From Shewanella pealeana ATCC 700345 (GTDB lineage Bacteria > Pseudomonadota > Gammaproteobacteria > Enterobacterales > Shewanellaceae), in contig NC_009901.1 of assembly GCF_000018285.1 (NCBI RefSeq), forward strand, positions 1,983,001 to 2,047,000: 64,000 bases of DNA. The letters are read 5' to 3'. Shown in pieces: positions 9,853 to 18,195 of the stretch (its first letter is position 1; the number at the start of each line of letters is the position of its first letter). A program made the position numbers and the translations under genes. The notes below the pieces were generated by a model. That model had not been told where the DNA came from and ran no database searches. It was given only the letters and a program-made list of their open reading frames with translations.

Positions 9853-10590
9853 TTATTGCGCGTTTAACTGCTGACCATTTATATCTTTTGAGTCTTCACC
9901 CATTAGATACAGGTAAGTTGCCATGATCTCATCTGGTGCTTTTAGCGTTTGCGGATTCTCAGCCGGGTAGGCATTTGCGCGCATGCCAGTGCGTGTGGCG
10001 CCCGGGTTGATGCTATTAACGCGTACATTGGTATCTTCATATTCGTGAGCAAGAGATTGCATCATGCCTTCGGTGGCGAACTTAGAGATAGCGTACTCGC
10101 CCCAGTATGCACGTCCCTGACGGCCCACACTACTTGAGGTAAAGAGTAGCGAAGCACTTGGAGACTTACGCATCACAGGTAGCAGAGCCTTAGTCAGCAT
10201 GATCTCTGCAATGACATTAACCTGCATAACTTCATTTACCGTGCTCATTGTCATGTGCTCAAACGGACCCAATACACCTAATACGCTGGCGTTATGTAAT
10301 AGACCGTCTAGCTGACCAAACTGCTCTTCTATGGTGTCGGCCATATCTTTATAGTTCTGTTCAGTCGCACCCTTAAGATCAAGAGGAACAATCGCAGGAG
10401 TAGGGTAACCCGCTTGTTCAATTTGGTCATACACAGCTTCTAATTTCTTAACTGTCTTGCCTAACAAGATAACTGTTGCACCATGTTTTGCAAAAGCGAT
10501 AGCCGCGGCCTTACCTATGCCGTCTCCTGCGCCAGTGACTAAAATGGTCTTGTCTTTTAATAGATCTTTTGCTGCTTGATATTCCAACAT
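9853..10590 (-). CDS. yciK: YciK-type short-chain dehydrogenase/reductase
   Basis: 245 aa classical SDR: Rossmann motif TGAGDGIG near residue 20, HNAS (NNAG-equivalent) near 100, and the catalytic S-Y-K set with TSSS and YAISK. Closest to E. coli YciK from the start (KDLLKDKTILVTGAGDGIG) and the C-terminal YLMGEDSKDINGQQLNAQ. The physiological substrate is unknown. Monocistronic, convergent with rluB. Confidence 0.92.
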   Translation of the reverse strand: MLEYQAAKDLLKDKTILVTGAGDGIGKAAAIAFAKHGATVILLGKTVKKLEAVYDQIEQAGYPTPAIVPLDLKGATEQNYKDMADTIEEQFGQLDGLLHNASVLGVLGPFEHMTMSTVNEVMQVNVIAEIMLTKALLPVMRKSPSASLLFTSSSVGRQGRAYWGEYAISKFATEGMMQSLAHEYEDTNVRVNSINPGATRTGMRANAYPAENPQTLKAPDEIMATYLYLMGEDSKDINGQQLNAQ

Positions 10591-10852
10591 GAGTTAATAC
10601 TTCCTCAGAGCGCAAACGCCCGTCACTTCTAGAGTCGCTGATATGATAAACAGCTGTTTTAAACAAACGATTAATCTTTGCTCGCTCAATTACCGATTGG
10701 ATGTAACAAAAATGTAGCTAAGTCAATAATTTTACGTTAACTTGAACTCAGTTAAGGACTAACAATAAGTCCTCTTGGTCATACTCTGCTGACTATTGTG
10801 ACCAATTTCTAAGTGAAAACAAAATTATTACAACAAGATTTGGGGAAAAAAG

Positions 10853-13351
10853 ATGAAAAAACTCTTTTTGGGCGTAGCAATCACCTCTGCATTAGGTTTA
10901 ACCGCTTGTAGTGAAGACAGTTATAATGAATTAGTGGATAAAACTGAGCCTTTGGTTCCTCAGTCAGTTATCGTTTTTGATCCGGGAAATGGTGAGTTAC
11001 CACTACCCAATGATATTCTCTTTAGCGGCACGACCGATGGCACTATTAACATTCCTAAAAGTGATGATCCCACAGCGCCAAGTGAAGAGAACGGCGATTA
11101 TACTGATCCGAGTATCGCACTCGGTGCGCTAGATGGTTGGTCGACAACGGCGCCAATCAGTATTGAAGTCGCCCCAGCCATGGATAACGATGGCGCTATG
11201 CTGACGCTAAGTAAAGCATCGGTTGAGCAGCCTGGCGCAGTCAAGATGTTTGAAGCCACGGTTGGTGGCGCCTTATCATCGGATCCAGAGTGTAAAGCAC
11301 TGCCAGATATTACAGCCTGTAAGGTTGGCGCAGAGCTGCAGTTTGGTGTGGACTTTGTGAGCACCACTTCTGGTAATACCATCGTCATCGTTCCATTAAA
11401 GCCGCTTAAATCTAATCAATCTTATGTTTATGCTACAACCGGTCTTATCCAAGACTCTGCGGGTCGATCTATTTCTCCGTCTTCAACATATGGCTTATTA
11501 AAGCTTGATATCGAAACCAAGCCACTACAGACTCCCGAGCAACTCGCGCTGCAAGCGGCAGTAAACAGTTATGAAAAAGGTATGGCTGGAGCGGGAGTTG
11601 ACTCTGAATCAATAAGTTATTCAGGCCTGTTCACCACTCAGTCAGTCGCCGATGTGTATGAAGTATCAAAACTACTGATCGCAGGTGACCCTGACTATAT
11701 GCCAGAGTTTGTACAGATGCCAACAGACAGTGGCTATACATTAGCACAAGCTTTGATGATGCCAGAACAGCACCCAGCATATGAAGGTGCAAGTAAGGTC
11801 AATGTTTGGTCTGCTGCAATTAAACTACCTGTTTACGGTGATTGTTCATCTACTGAATGTCTAGATGCTGAAGGTAATCCAACGATTAATGGTATCTGGT
11901 CTGCGGCTTATGACAGCCCGGTCTCAGTGTTAAAAGCCCTTGAAAGCGGCACCTTGAGTCAAGAGAGCTATTTCACTCAAGCCATTGAGAATGGAATAGA
12001 GGATCCAATTGCTGCGCTGAGCGATCCTGCTCAACTGGCGGGTAAGCATTGGATGTTAGATGATGGCACTGCCGTTGATAAAGCAAGACACCTAACTAAG
12101 TTTAACCCCATTCCAGAGGTTAAAAATTACGAAGTAGTACCAGTGCAAATGACAGTGCCAAACTATGCGCCTGCTCCAGCAACTGGCTGGCCAGTGACAA
12201 TTGCCATGCATGGTTTAGGTGGCGGTAAAGAGATGGCGTTTGCTTTCGCGGGCACTTATGGTGAACTTGGCGTAGCCACAATCGCAATTGATATGCCACT
12301 TCACGGCGCTCGCTCATTTGGTAAGGGCTTACTGGTTCCTGGTGCTTATACTGTTTCGGCAACGGATCCTGCCTATGGTGCAGTTATTGGTGACGATGTT
12401 CTTTTCTCAATGGGTGACCCGTTAGCTTTCATTAATATCGGTAGTACATTGACTGTGCGTGATAACTTCCGTCAGGCGACATTTGATCATTTAGCCCTTC
12501 GCGCCGCGTTTACCGGTTATGCTGGCAAGCTAATGGAGTTACAAGCGCCTCAATTATTTGATATTAATAAATTTAGTGCTCAAGGCTTGAGTCTAGGTGC
12601 TATCGTTGGCACTAACTTTGCCACTTACGCTAGCACAGGCCTGACTCATCCATCTGGAGCTGATTTAAGCCACGTTTATAAACTTAATGCTACGTCACTC
12701 GTCGCCCCATCGGGTGGATTTGCTGGAACCTTTATCGGCTCAGCGACATTTGGTCCTATGCTGTTTGAAAACATAGTGGCGACAGAAGCATTTATGGCGT
12801 TAGTCGATGAAGCGAACAAAGATTTAGGTTATCTACCTGATACGCCTGAATACGATGCGTTAGTTAAGTCCGTGTATGATGCATTTTTACCGACATTTGC
12901 TTTTGCGGTTCAAACGGCTGTTGATAGTGCAGATCCGATTAACCACGCAGCTATGCTTAAGTCTACTGGACTTCCACTTCACTTAATTGAAGTTGTCGGT
13001 GATGGAGCAAACAGTCTTCCTGATCAGACACTACCTAATAGTGTTGCAGGTTTCCCTACTTCAGGTACAGAACCTTTGATTGCAAACCTAGGGCTTGCAT
13101 GTATTGATAGCACAACTGTTGGCTCAGGAGCTGTACGTTTCTCTAAAGGCCATCACAGCTCGCTAGTTGACCCATCGCCAGTTGATGGAGTTACAGATGG
13201 TTTTGAAGATATTGCAACGGTAGAGATGCAAACTCAGGCCGCTTTCTTCTCACACAGTGCAGGGATCCCTACAGCCGATAGCCCGACTATTTATCTAGGT
13301 CTAGTCACAGAGGAAGCTGCACAATATGTTGTGGCACCCTGTGCCCAGTAA
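10853..13351 (+). CDS. VolA/Pla-1-type extracellular lipase (lipoprotein)
   Basis: 832 aa. Lipoprotein signal peptide with lipobox LTAC (Cys19), so it is a lipid-anchored, probably surface or outer-membrane protein. Opens with the family-typical VIFDPGNGELPLPNDILFSG and has the alpha/beta-hydrolase nucleophile elbow GLSLG near residue 580, with MHGLGGGK (oxyanion region) near 450 and a late histidine region (KGHHSSL). This matches the VolA/Pla-1/cef lipase group; VolA of Vibrio is an outer-membrane lysophospholipase that frees fatty acids for growth. Substrate here is inferred only. Monocistronic, with its own terminator. Confidence 0.88.
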   Translation: MKKLFLGVAITSALGLTACSEDSYNELVDKTEPLVPQSVIVFDPGNGELPLPNDILFSGTTDGTINIPKSDDPTAPSEENGDYTDPSIALGALDGWSTTAPISIEVAPAMDNDGAMLTLSKASVEQPGAVKMFEATVGGALSSDPECKALPDITACKVGAELQFGVDFVSTTSGNTIVIVPLKPLKSNQSYVYATTGLIQDSAGRSISPSSTYGLLKLDIETKPLQTPEQLALQAAVNSYEKGMAGAGVDSESISYSGLFTTQSVADVYEVSKLLIAGDPDYMPEFVQMPTDSGYTLAQALMMPEQHPAYEGASKVNVWSAAIKLPVYGDCSSTECLDAEGNPTINGIWSAAYDSPVSVLKALESGTLSQESYFTQAIENGIEDPIAALSDPAQLAGKHWMLDDGTAVDKARHLTKFNPIPEVKNYEVVPVQMTVPNYAPAPATGWPVTIAMHGLGGGKEMAFAFAGTYGELGVATIAIDMPLHGARSFGKGLLVPGAYTVSATDPAYGAVIGDDVLFSMGDPLAFINIGSTLTVRDNFRQATFDHLALRAAFTGYAGKLMELQAPQLFDINKFSAQGLSLGAIVGTNFATYASTGLTHPSGADLSHVYKLNATSLVAPSGGFAGTFIGSATFGPMLFENIVATEAFMALVDEANKDLGYLPDTPEYDALVKSVYDAFLPTFAFAVQTAVDSADPINHAAMLKSTGLPLHLIEVVGDGANSLPDQTLPNSVAGFPTSGTEPLIANLGLACIDSTTVGSGAVRFSKGHHSSLVDPSPVDGVTDGFEDIATVEMQTQAAFFSHSAGIPTADSPTIYLGLVTEEAAQYVVAPCAQ

Positions 13352-13390
13352 TTTACATAAAATTACGCACAGTAAAACCTAGAATTGTGT

Positions 13391-13421
13391 AAAAAAAGAC
13401 CCAGCGAAAGCTGGGTTTTTT
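13391..13421 (+). terminator. Rho-independent terminator after the lipase gene
   Basis: A-run, stem ACCCAGC / GCTGGGT with a GAAA tetraloop, then six Ts. Confidence 0.9.
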
Positions 13422-13501
13422 ATTGCCATGTTTTATTGGTAAATAGACTGCTAGAATAGCTCCAAATTGAAGAGAGTGAATTGGTCTAGCTGGAGAGTAT
13501 T

Positions 13502-14530
13502 TTGGAATTCCTGTACGAATATGGTTTATTTTTGGCCAAAGCGGTCACTATCGTCGCTGCGATTATTGCGGTAGTGATTGTTGTCTTAGCGTCTTCTATG
13601 AAGCAGAAAGCTGAAAAGGGCGAGCTTAAGTTAACCAACCTAAGCGAAAACCTAGCATTATTGAAGCATGACTTAAAAGAAGAGTTATTATCTAAAAAAG
13701 CATTCAAGGCCTATGAGAAGCAATTAAAGGCTGACGAGAAAGCCAAAGAGAAAGAGCAAAAAGATCAGGTTGAAGAAGCTGAGCCTAAAGTGTTTGTTGT
13801 CGACTTTAAAGGTAGCATTGATGCTGGCGAAGTGGCATCACTGCGTGAAGAGATCAGCGCTATCTTAGCTATCGCAGATAAGGGCGATGAAGTTATTGTT
13901 AATGTTGAGAGTGGCGGTGGCATGGTTCACGGTTACGGTTTGGCATCTAGCCAGCTTGACCGTTTAAGACAGGCTGAGATCCCTCTGACTATCTGCGTTG
14001 ACAAAGTGGCCGCCAGTGGCGGTTATATGATGGCCTGTGTTGCCAACAAAATTTATTCAGCTCCTTTTGCTATCGTAGGTTCTATCGGCGTGGTGGCTCA
14101 GGTACCTAACTTTAATCGTTTATTGAAGAAGCACGATATCGATTATGAGCAACACACAGCAGGTGACTTTAAGCGTACTCTGACTATCTTTGGTGAAAAT
14201 ACCGATGAAGGGCGTGAGAAGTTCCAAAAAGAGTTGGAAGAGACTCATGTGCTGTTTAAAGCGTTCATTGCCAAGTACCGTCCTGATTTAGATCTTGATA
14301 AAGTGGCGACAGGTGAGCATTGGTATGGCCAACAAGCAATTGAGCTTGGCCTTGTCGATGAAATCGCCACAAGTGATGATGTCATCATGAAGCTTGCTAA
14401 TGAGCGTACCGTGATTAAGGTGCAGTATCAGCTTAAGAAAACATTATCAGATAAAATTGCCCATGGTGCATCACTATCTTTTAATTCTATTTTCAATAAA
14501 TTTGCTGAGAAGAACCAGCCACTCAAGTAA
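13502..14530 (+). CDS. sohB: Membrane-associated S49 peptidase SohB
   Basis: 342 aa from a TTG start with TGGAGAG upstream; this start gives the N-terminus MEFLYEYGLFLAKAVTIVAA that matches SohB. One N-terminal membrane segment (residues 10-31), a charged linker, then the S49 domain. Catalytic dyad is visible as S172 (AASGGYMMA) and K224 (GDFKRTLT), 52 residues apart as in bacterial signal-peptide peptidases, plus GSIGVVAQ. A periplasm-facing protease whose E. coli homologue is a multicopy suppressor of htrA defects. Confidence 0.94.
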   Translation: MEFLYEYGLFLAKAVTIVAAIIAVVIVVLASSMKQKAEKGELKLTNLSENLALLKHDLKEELLSKKAFKAYEKQLKADEKAKEKEQKDQVEEAEPKVFVVDFKGSIDAGEVASLREEISAILAIADKGDEVIVNVESGGGMVHGYGLASSQLDRLRQAEIPLTICVDKVAASGGYMMACVANKIYSAPFAIVGSIGVVAQVPNFNRLLKKHDIDYEQHTAGDFKRTLTIFGENTDEGREKFQKELEETHVLFKAFIAKYRPDLDLDKVATGEHWYGQQAIELGLVDEIATSDDVIMKLANERTVIKVQYQLKKTLSDKIAHGASLSFNSIFNKFAEKNQPLK

Positions 14531-14552
14531 TTGAGACTCGGTTTACCACCAG

Positions 14553-14580
14553 AAAAAACCTGCACTTTGCAGGTTTTTTT
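14553..14580 (+). terminator. Rho-independent terminator after sohB
   Basis: Stem AAACCTGCA / TGCAGGTTT with a 3-nt loop and a long T-run. It marks the last chromosomal-core signal before the accessory island. Confidence 0.92.
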
Positions 14581-14635
14581 ATGCTTAGAATTAAGTGGGT
14601 TAATTAGCTATGCCATTACACTAGAACCATAATTC

Positions 14636-15025
14636 GTTATTGGACAAAAGTGACTTAAAGTTTTTAGTTCGAAAACCTCTAAAGCGTTTTAAGCAATCAA
14701 GCGGTGCTTGATAAAAGTCGTGGCGCTTCGCCCACACCCGAGCAAGGAGGACTGCTCGTCCTTATCCTCCTTGCATCCACCATGACGCCCCGACGAAGTT
14801 ACATGCATTAGATACGAGCCTTATACTTATTCGAAATAGTCTAACGCTTCCGATGGGGCATCCTGCCCCGCGAAAGCTATGCCCACATCCATGTGGGCAT
14901 TACGACTATTTCTTCAACGTATTTCGGCAACTTCGATGGGGAAAGGGTGTTTTCTGCAGGCCTAAATGCGCTATTAGGGTTTTGAGTTATGACTATAGCC
15001 CTAGCTCGTTTTTGGACAAAAGTGA
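14636..15025. repeat. Hairpin-rich MITE-like element bounded by 18-bp direct repeats
   Basis: Bounded by GTTATTGGACAAAAGTGA (14636-14653) and GTTTTTGGACAAAAGTGA (15008-15025), 17/18 identical. Between them lie several perfect inverted repeats: 14742-14751 with 14765-14774 (10 bp), 14855-14860 with 14864-14869 (6 bp), 14879-14888 with 14891-14900 (10 bp, 2-nt loop), and an outer pair 14833-14841 with 14904-14912 (9 bp) enclosing the last two. No convincing gene. Behaves like a structured non-coding mobile element or structured RNA; which of these is inference. Confidence 0.6.
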
Positions 15026-15062
15026 GCTAGGAATTTGATTTTAAGCATGTCAATTAGATGTG

Positions 15063-15164
15063 CACTAACGCCCTTATAATAAGTGAACCAAGCGCTGGCG
15101 GGCGATTAGCACAGCAAACGGCATGACAGCCTTGAGTGAGTCTTGATTTATAAGCTTGTTAGCC
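15063..15164 (-). repeat. Integron attC site 1
   Basis: Read on the minus strand it begins with the R'' core GGCTAAC (15164-15158) followed by AAGC, and ends with GGGCGTTAGTG (R' core at 15069-15063). Imperfect dyad symmetry lies between, with the central GCCCGCCAGCGC segment. It follows the 3' end of the 99-aa cassette ORF. The R'' matches the complement of the core that starts the same cassette (GTTAGCC at 15549), as expected for a cassette attC. Confidence 0.8.
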
Positions 15165-15186
15165 ATCTCTGACTATTTCAGATATA

Positions 15187-15486
15187 TTAAGTAATGAAGA
15201 ACCAAACAGCCCCAAATACCAACCAACTAATAGCCAGCATTCGTAATATCACTGTGTAATATGTGCTAAATTTAAAACTGAATGATATATGATTTAATAA
15301 CAACATTATTGGTATTATTAGAATATCATAATTGCCATACCTGTACGGATTCGAAGAATCAAGACTTATACTTAACGTCCAAAAAAGGTATAACAATAGA
15401 ATAGTGAGAAAGCCAAATTTATATATTTTATTTTCTGCAATCAGTCCTTTAGGTTTTTCCGTAAAAATAGCGATTAGTTTCTTCAA
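15187..15486 (-). CDS. Integron-cassette ORF 1: small membrane protein, unknown
   Basis: 99 aa starting at a TTG with AGAGGGA upstream. Three hydrophobic stretches are visible: residues ~28-46, ~55-72 and ~80-98 (SWLVFGAVWFFIT). AT-rich codon use unlike the flanking core genes. It lies alone between attC 1 and attC 2, in the orientation expected for a gene cassette (attC at its 3' end). Family not recognised; function unknown. Confidence 0.65.
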   Translation of the reverse strand: MKKLIAIFTEKPKGLIAENKIYKFGFLTILLLYLFWTLSISLDSSNPYRYGNYDILIIPIMLLLNHISFSFKFSTYYTVILRMLAISWLVFGAVWFFIT

Positions 15487-15542
15487 CTCTTAGTCCCTCT
15501 AGATTCAATCTTAAATGGAAATTAAAACGAATTCACAATAGT

Positions 15543-15646
15543 GGCTAACGCCCACGTTAAGGGGCTTTTTATTAGTTTGCTAAAGTTGTGTAACGAAGCG
15601 AAACCGAGCAAACTGTAAAAAGCCCCGCTTTAGTTACTTGTTAGGT
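15543..15646 (-). repeat. Integron attC site 2
   Basis: Minus-strand reading: R'' ACCTAAC (15646-15640), long arms GCGGGGCTTTTTACAG...AAAAAGCCCC that pair, and R' GCGTTAGCC ending at 15543. The stop codon of the 110-aa cassette ORF lies inside the R'' side, which is common in cassettes. The arms AAGCGGGGCTTTTTA and TAAAAAGCCCCTT give the folded single-strand structure that integrases recognise. Confidence 0.88.
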
Positions 15647-15966
15647 GCCTTATGCGATATTGCATTGATAATTAGTGCTTTATCGTTAATTAACACCTCA
15701 ACAACTTCTGCTGAAAGAAGGTTTTTGTCTTTTTCTTTTTGTGTCATTTCAGTCTCAAAACCATTTTCTAAATATTTAATAGTGTTGATATTTTTAATGT
15801 TGAGATTATTTGAATTAAAGTGATTTACGATTAAAGCACTTAACGAATCAATTTTTAGCTCTTTCATTGAAGCTTCAGAATATTTTGTAACTCCTTCAAC
15901 GGATCCGCTAGCTTGTATGTTAAAGCTAATACATAATAAAAATAAACTAATAATAATTGCTTTCAT
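15634..15966 (-). CDS. Integron-cassette ORF 2: exported small protein, unknown
   Basis: 110 aa with an AAAGGAAA ribosome site five bases before the ATG and a signal peptide (MKAIIISLFLLCISFNIQAS). The mature part is ~90 residues, mixed charge, without cysteine or recognisable motif; it likely works in the periplasm. The last codons (KAPNK) and stop are read from attC 2. AT-rich, cassette-type gene. No family recognised. Confidence 0.75.
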   Translation of the reverse strand: MKAIIISLFLLCISFNIQASGSVEGVTKYSEASMKELKIDSLSALIVNHFNSNNLNIKNINTIKYLENGFETEMTQKEKDKNLLSAEVVEVLINDKALIINAISHKAPNK

Positions 15967-16023
15967 TTTGATTTCCTTTTCTTTTCAGTTATAGCATTGC
16001 CAGAATTAGCAACACCCGTTGAC

Positions 16024-16151
16024 ACCTAACGCCGTGTTAAGGGGCGAAATACACTACGCCCCAGAACTAAAACTTTGTGATTAAACACTTAATTCAAATT
16101 TGACGCAAAATCGCCAAGCGTTTTGAGTCCCTCTTAAACACTTTGTTATGT
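16024..16151 (-). repeat. Integron attC site 3
   Basis: Minus-strand reading: ACATAACAAAGTGTTTAAGAG at the R'' end (16151 downward) and CGCCCCTTAACACGGCGTTA at the R' end (to 16024). Both ends closely resemble the Vibrio-type attC (VCR) ends AACAAACGCCTCAAGAG and CCCCTTAGGCGGGCGTTA, as remembered. The R'' GCACATAAC is the exact complement of the core that opens the same cassette at 16541 (GTTATGTGC). Confidence 0.9.
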
Positions 16152-16187
16152 GCGAAATATTATGACCGACTCGGCTGCACCAAAAAT

Positions 16188-16499
16188 TTAGCGAATCACC
16201 TTAAACCTAATAAAATACAAGCTATTTTCGGTGGGGTAAATCTTGCGCAATATCCACTTGAGCATAAACACAAACGGTAAGTTCTCTGCTTTAGCATGCT
16301 CTCGGTTTAACTCTGCGAATTTTACAGGTTCTACGCCTAGAATCTCGATATCGCAGATTTTTCTACCTTCTTCATGAGTGCTCGCTTCAAGAAGTTGTCC
16401 GACATAATAGTGACTCTCCGTTTTATCACGAATCGTAGCTACCTTTTTACCCGAGGTTATCTGTCGTTCCATACGTTCGAAAAAAGTTATTTTATCCAA
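16188..16499 (-). CDS. Integron-cassette ORF 3: YqfB-like ASCH-domain protein
   Basis: 103 aa from a TTG with AGGG eight bases upstream. It matches the ASCH/YqfB pattern: ITFFERMERQITSGKKVATIRD near the N-terminus (E. coli YqfB has [22 protein letters not shown]), then a beta-rich core, LNREHAKAEN, and the C-terminal FIRFKVI. E. coli YqfB hydrolyses N4-acetylcytidine; ASCH domains in general bind RNA or modified nucleosides. The conserved K and T of KKVATIRD are present. Function in this host is inferred. Confidence 0.8.
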   Translation of the reverse strand: MDKITFFERMERQITSGKKVATIRDKTESHYYVGQLLEASTHEEGRKICDIEILGVEPVKFAELNREHAKAENLPFVFMLKWILRKIYPTENSLYFIRFKVIR

Positions 16500-16534
16500 T
16501 AAGTTACCCTACTATCTCAAAACGCGCTTCTAGC

Positions 16535-16705
16535 ACATAACAGCTTATTATCCAGCGCCTCGGATAAATCCCTGCACTTTATTAATTTACATCAAAGCTA
16601 GCAGCGTAACTCGTTGATGTAAAGAAGTTAACCCTCTGGAATTAACAAAATTACAACTTACCATCCCGCAAAGTAATGCAGAACATTTATCGGGTCTCTT
16701 GTTAG
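16535..16705. other. Right border of the cassette array: cassette core site and possible attI/attC remnant
   Basis: ACATAAC at 16535-16541 (GTTATGT on minus) is the leading core of cassette 3. To its right there is an inverted repeat TTTACATCAA / TTGATGTAAA near 16592-16624 and a second core-like GTTAGAT at 16699-16705. This could be a degenerate attC or attI. No integrase reading frame is found here. Confidence 0.4.
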
Positions 16706-16830
16706 ATTAAATCGGAAACCTAGCTGTATGATAAGTAACTGTTATTTCAAATGTTAAAAAATTATCGATGCAACTATTTCACTTTCTAGCATCGATAAAT
16801 CTGTCTCATTCATCAAGGTCATTATACCTG

Positions 16831-16875
16831 TACAAAATTACCTTAAATAAGCGCACGAACTATCCCGTGTAGATA
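16831..16875. repeat. Interspersed repeat copy R1, left part (split by the IS)
   Basis: AAATAAGCGCAC...CCCGTGTAGATA aligns with AAATAAGTACAC...CTAGTGTAGATA at the start of copy R3 (near 20194-20229). The rest of the copy continues on the other side of the IS from about 18196. Confidence 0.6.
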
Positions 16876-16941
16876 ATTGGACTCCCCACTCTTTAATTCG
16901 TTACGGTATAAGTCAATTCTCACGAGATTTCGGAGTTTAAA

Positions 16942-17979
16942 ATGAAAGGTACGATTGTTGGCGTTGATCTGGCTAAAAATGTAATTCAAGTTTGTGTCTT
17001 CACAAATAACAAGGTGCACTCAAATACTGAAATGACACCGAATGAATTTATCGACTGGCTGGCTAACTTTGCCACCGTAACCATCGTGTTCGAAGCTTGT
17101 GGAATGTCTAATTACTGGAAACAAAAAGCAATGACGTTTGGCCATGAGGCTAAGTTAATTTCAGCAAAGTTAGTCTCAGCTGTCAGGCAAAATCAAAAAA
17201 CAGACAAAAATGATGCTTTAGCGATTGTTCAGGCGGCACTCTTGCCCGAGGTCAACTTCATCACGGGTAAATCAGTCGAGCAGCAGCAACTGCAATCTAT
17301 TATGAGACTACGAGAGCTGGCTATTAAACAAAAAACGGCGATGACTAACCAGCTCACTTCATTATTAGCAGAGTTTAATCTGATGACGTCAACCAAACAT
17401 GGCGGCTTACGCGGTGTGATTGAATCAACGTTAGAAGACGCTGAAAATGATTTTTCTTCTGAGTTTCGTAACGCTCTTGCGGCGGCCTGGCAACAGTATT
17501 TAGCTGTCGTCACATCTATAGCAACTTATGACCAGTGCTTGGAAAAGTCACTTAACACTCATCCTGAGGCTAAAAAACTATTAAAAATTGAAGGGGTGGG
17601 TACTCTCAATGCTATTAATCTTTATATCGCATTAGGTTGCGCTGATATTGGTGTTGTTTCCACAGGAAAAGATGCATCTGCCTGTATTGGATTAACGCCG
17701 ATTCAATATTCTTCAGGTGGAAAGGCCAAACTGGGGTCCATAGGAAAACACGTTAAGAATAGCATTCTCAGAAGCCAGTTAATCACAGGTGCGTTGTCAG
17801 CGGTTAGTCAAATGGTCAAAAGAGAACCCAAAACGACGAAGGAGCGCTGGGTTCAGGCTTTGGTTGAGCGACGGGGTAAGAAATGCGCCGCGGTGGCGTT
17901 AGCCAATAAGACGGTCAGAACTGCCTATGCCATGCTTACACAGGGTACAGAATATAAAGCAGAGTTAATTTCAGCGTAA
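16942..17979 (+). CDS. IS110-family transposase
   Basis: 345 aa, full length. N-terminal DEDD (RuvC-like) domain with D at GVDLAK, E at FEACG and the KTDKNDA motif; C-terminal transposase-20 domain with IEGVGTLNAINLY and GLTPIQYSSGGKAKLGSIG, whose serine is the expected nucleophile. RBS TTTCGGAG before ATG 16942. IS110 transposases act with an element-encoded bridge RNA that specifies donor and target. The gene is intact, so the element may be active. Confidence 0.93.
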   Translation: MKGTIVGVDLAKNVIQVCVFTNNKVHSNTEMTPNEFIDWLANFATVTIVFEACGMSNYWKQKAMTFGHEAKLISAKLVSAVRQNQKTDKNDALAIVQAALLPEVNFITGKSVEQQQLQSIMRLRELAIKQKTAMTNQLTSLLAEFNLMTSTKHGGLRGVIESTLEDAENDFSSEFRNALAAAWQQYLAVVTSIATYDQCLEKSLNTHPEAKKLLKIEGVGTLNAINLYIALGCADIGVVSTGKDASACIGLTPIQYSSGGKAKLGSIGKHVKNSILRSQLITGALSAVSQMVKREPKTTKERWVQALVERRGKKCAAVALANKTVRTAYAMLTQGTEYKAELISA

Positions 17980-18181
17980 AAGCGTTCAAACAACAAAAAT
18001 GCACAATCGAAGATTAAAATCAGCCAGTTAAGGTAGCCCGTATCAAAGAGTCTTGAACTCGTCGTGTAGAATTATCAACTGGTTCGCGTAAATATCATAG
18101 AGCCTGAGTTCGCTACTCAATTGAGAGCTCGTACATAAGTTCGCATTTATTCTTTAAGAGTGCCTGTTTGTTGTTGACACA
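17980..18181 (+). ncRNA. Candidate bridge RNA region of the IS1111-type element
   Basis: The ~200 nt between the transposase stop and the right inverted repeat carry no reading frame. IS1111-group elements are known to encode their bridge RNA in this right non-coding end, whereas IS110-group elements use the left end. Length is right for a bridge RNA. Boundaries, loops and guide segments were not resolved; the call rests on position and family knowledge. Confidence 0.5.
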
Positions 18182-18195
18182 GGGGAGTCCACATA

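Noticed and set aside
14853..15038. Plus-strand frame of 61 codons inside the hairpin-rich element
   Set aside because: It spans the inverted repeats, has no ribosome site and the product has no domain-like character.
16542..16705. A fourth complete attC or an attI site
   Set aside because: Core-like sequences exist at both ends, but the spacing and inner arms do not fit well and there is no integrase gene. Kept only as a possible remnant.
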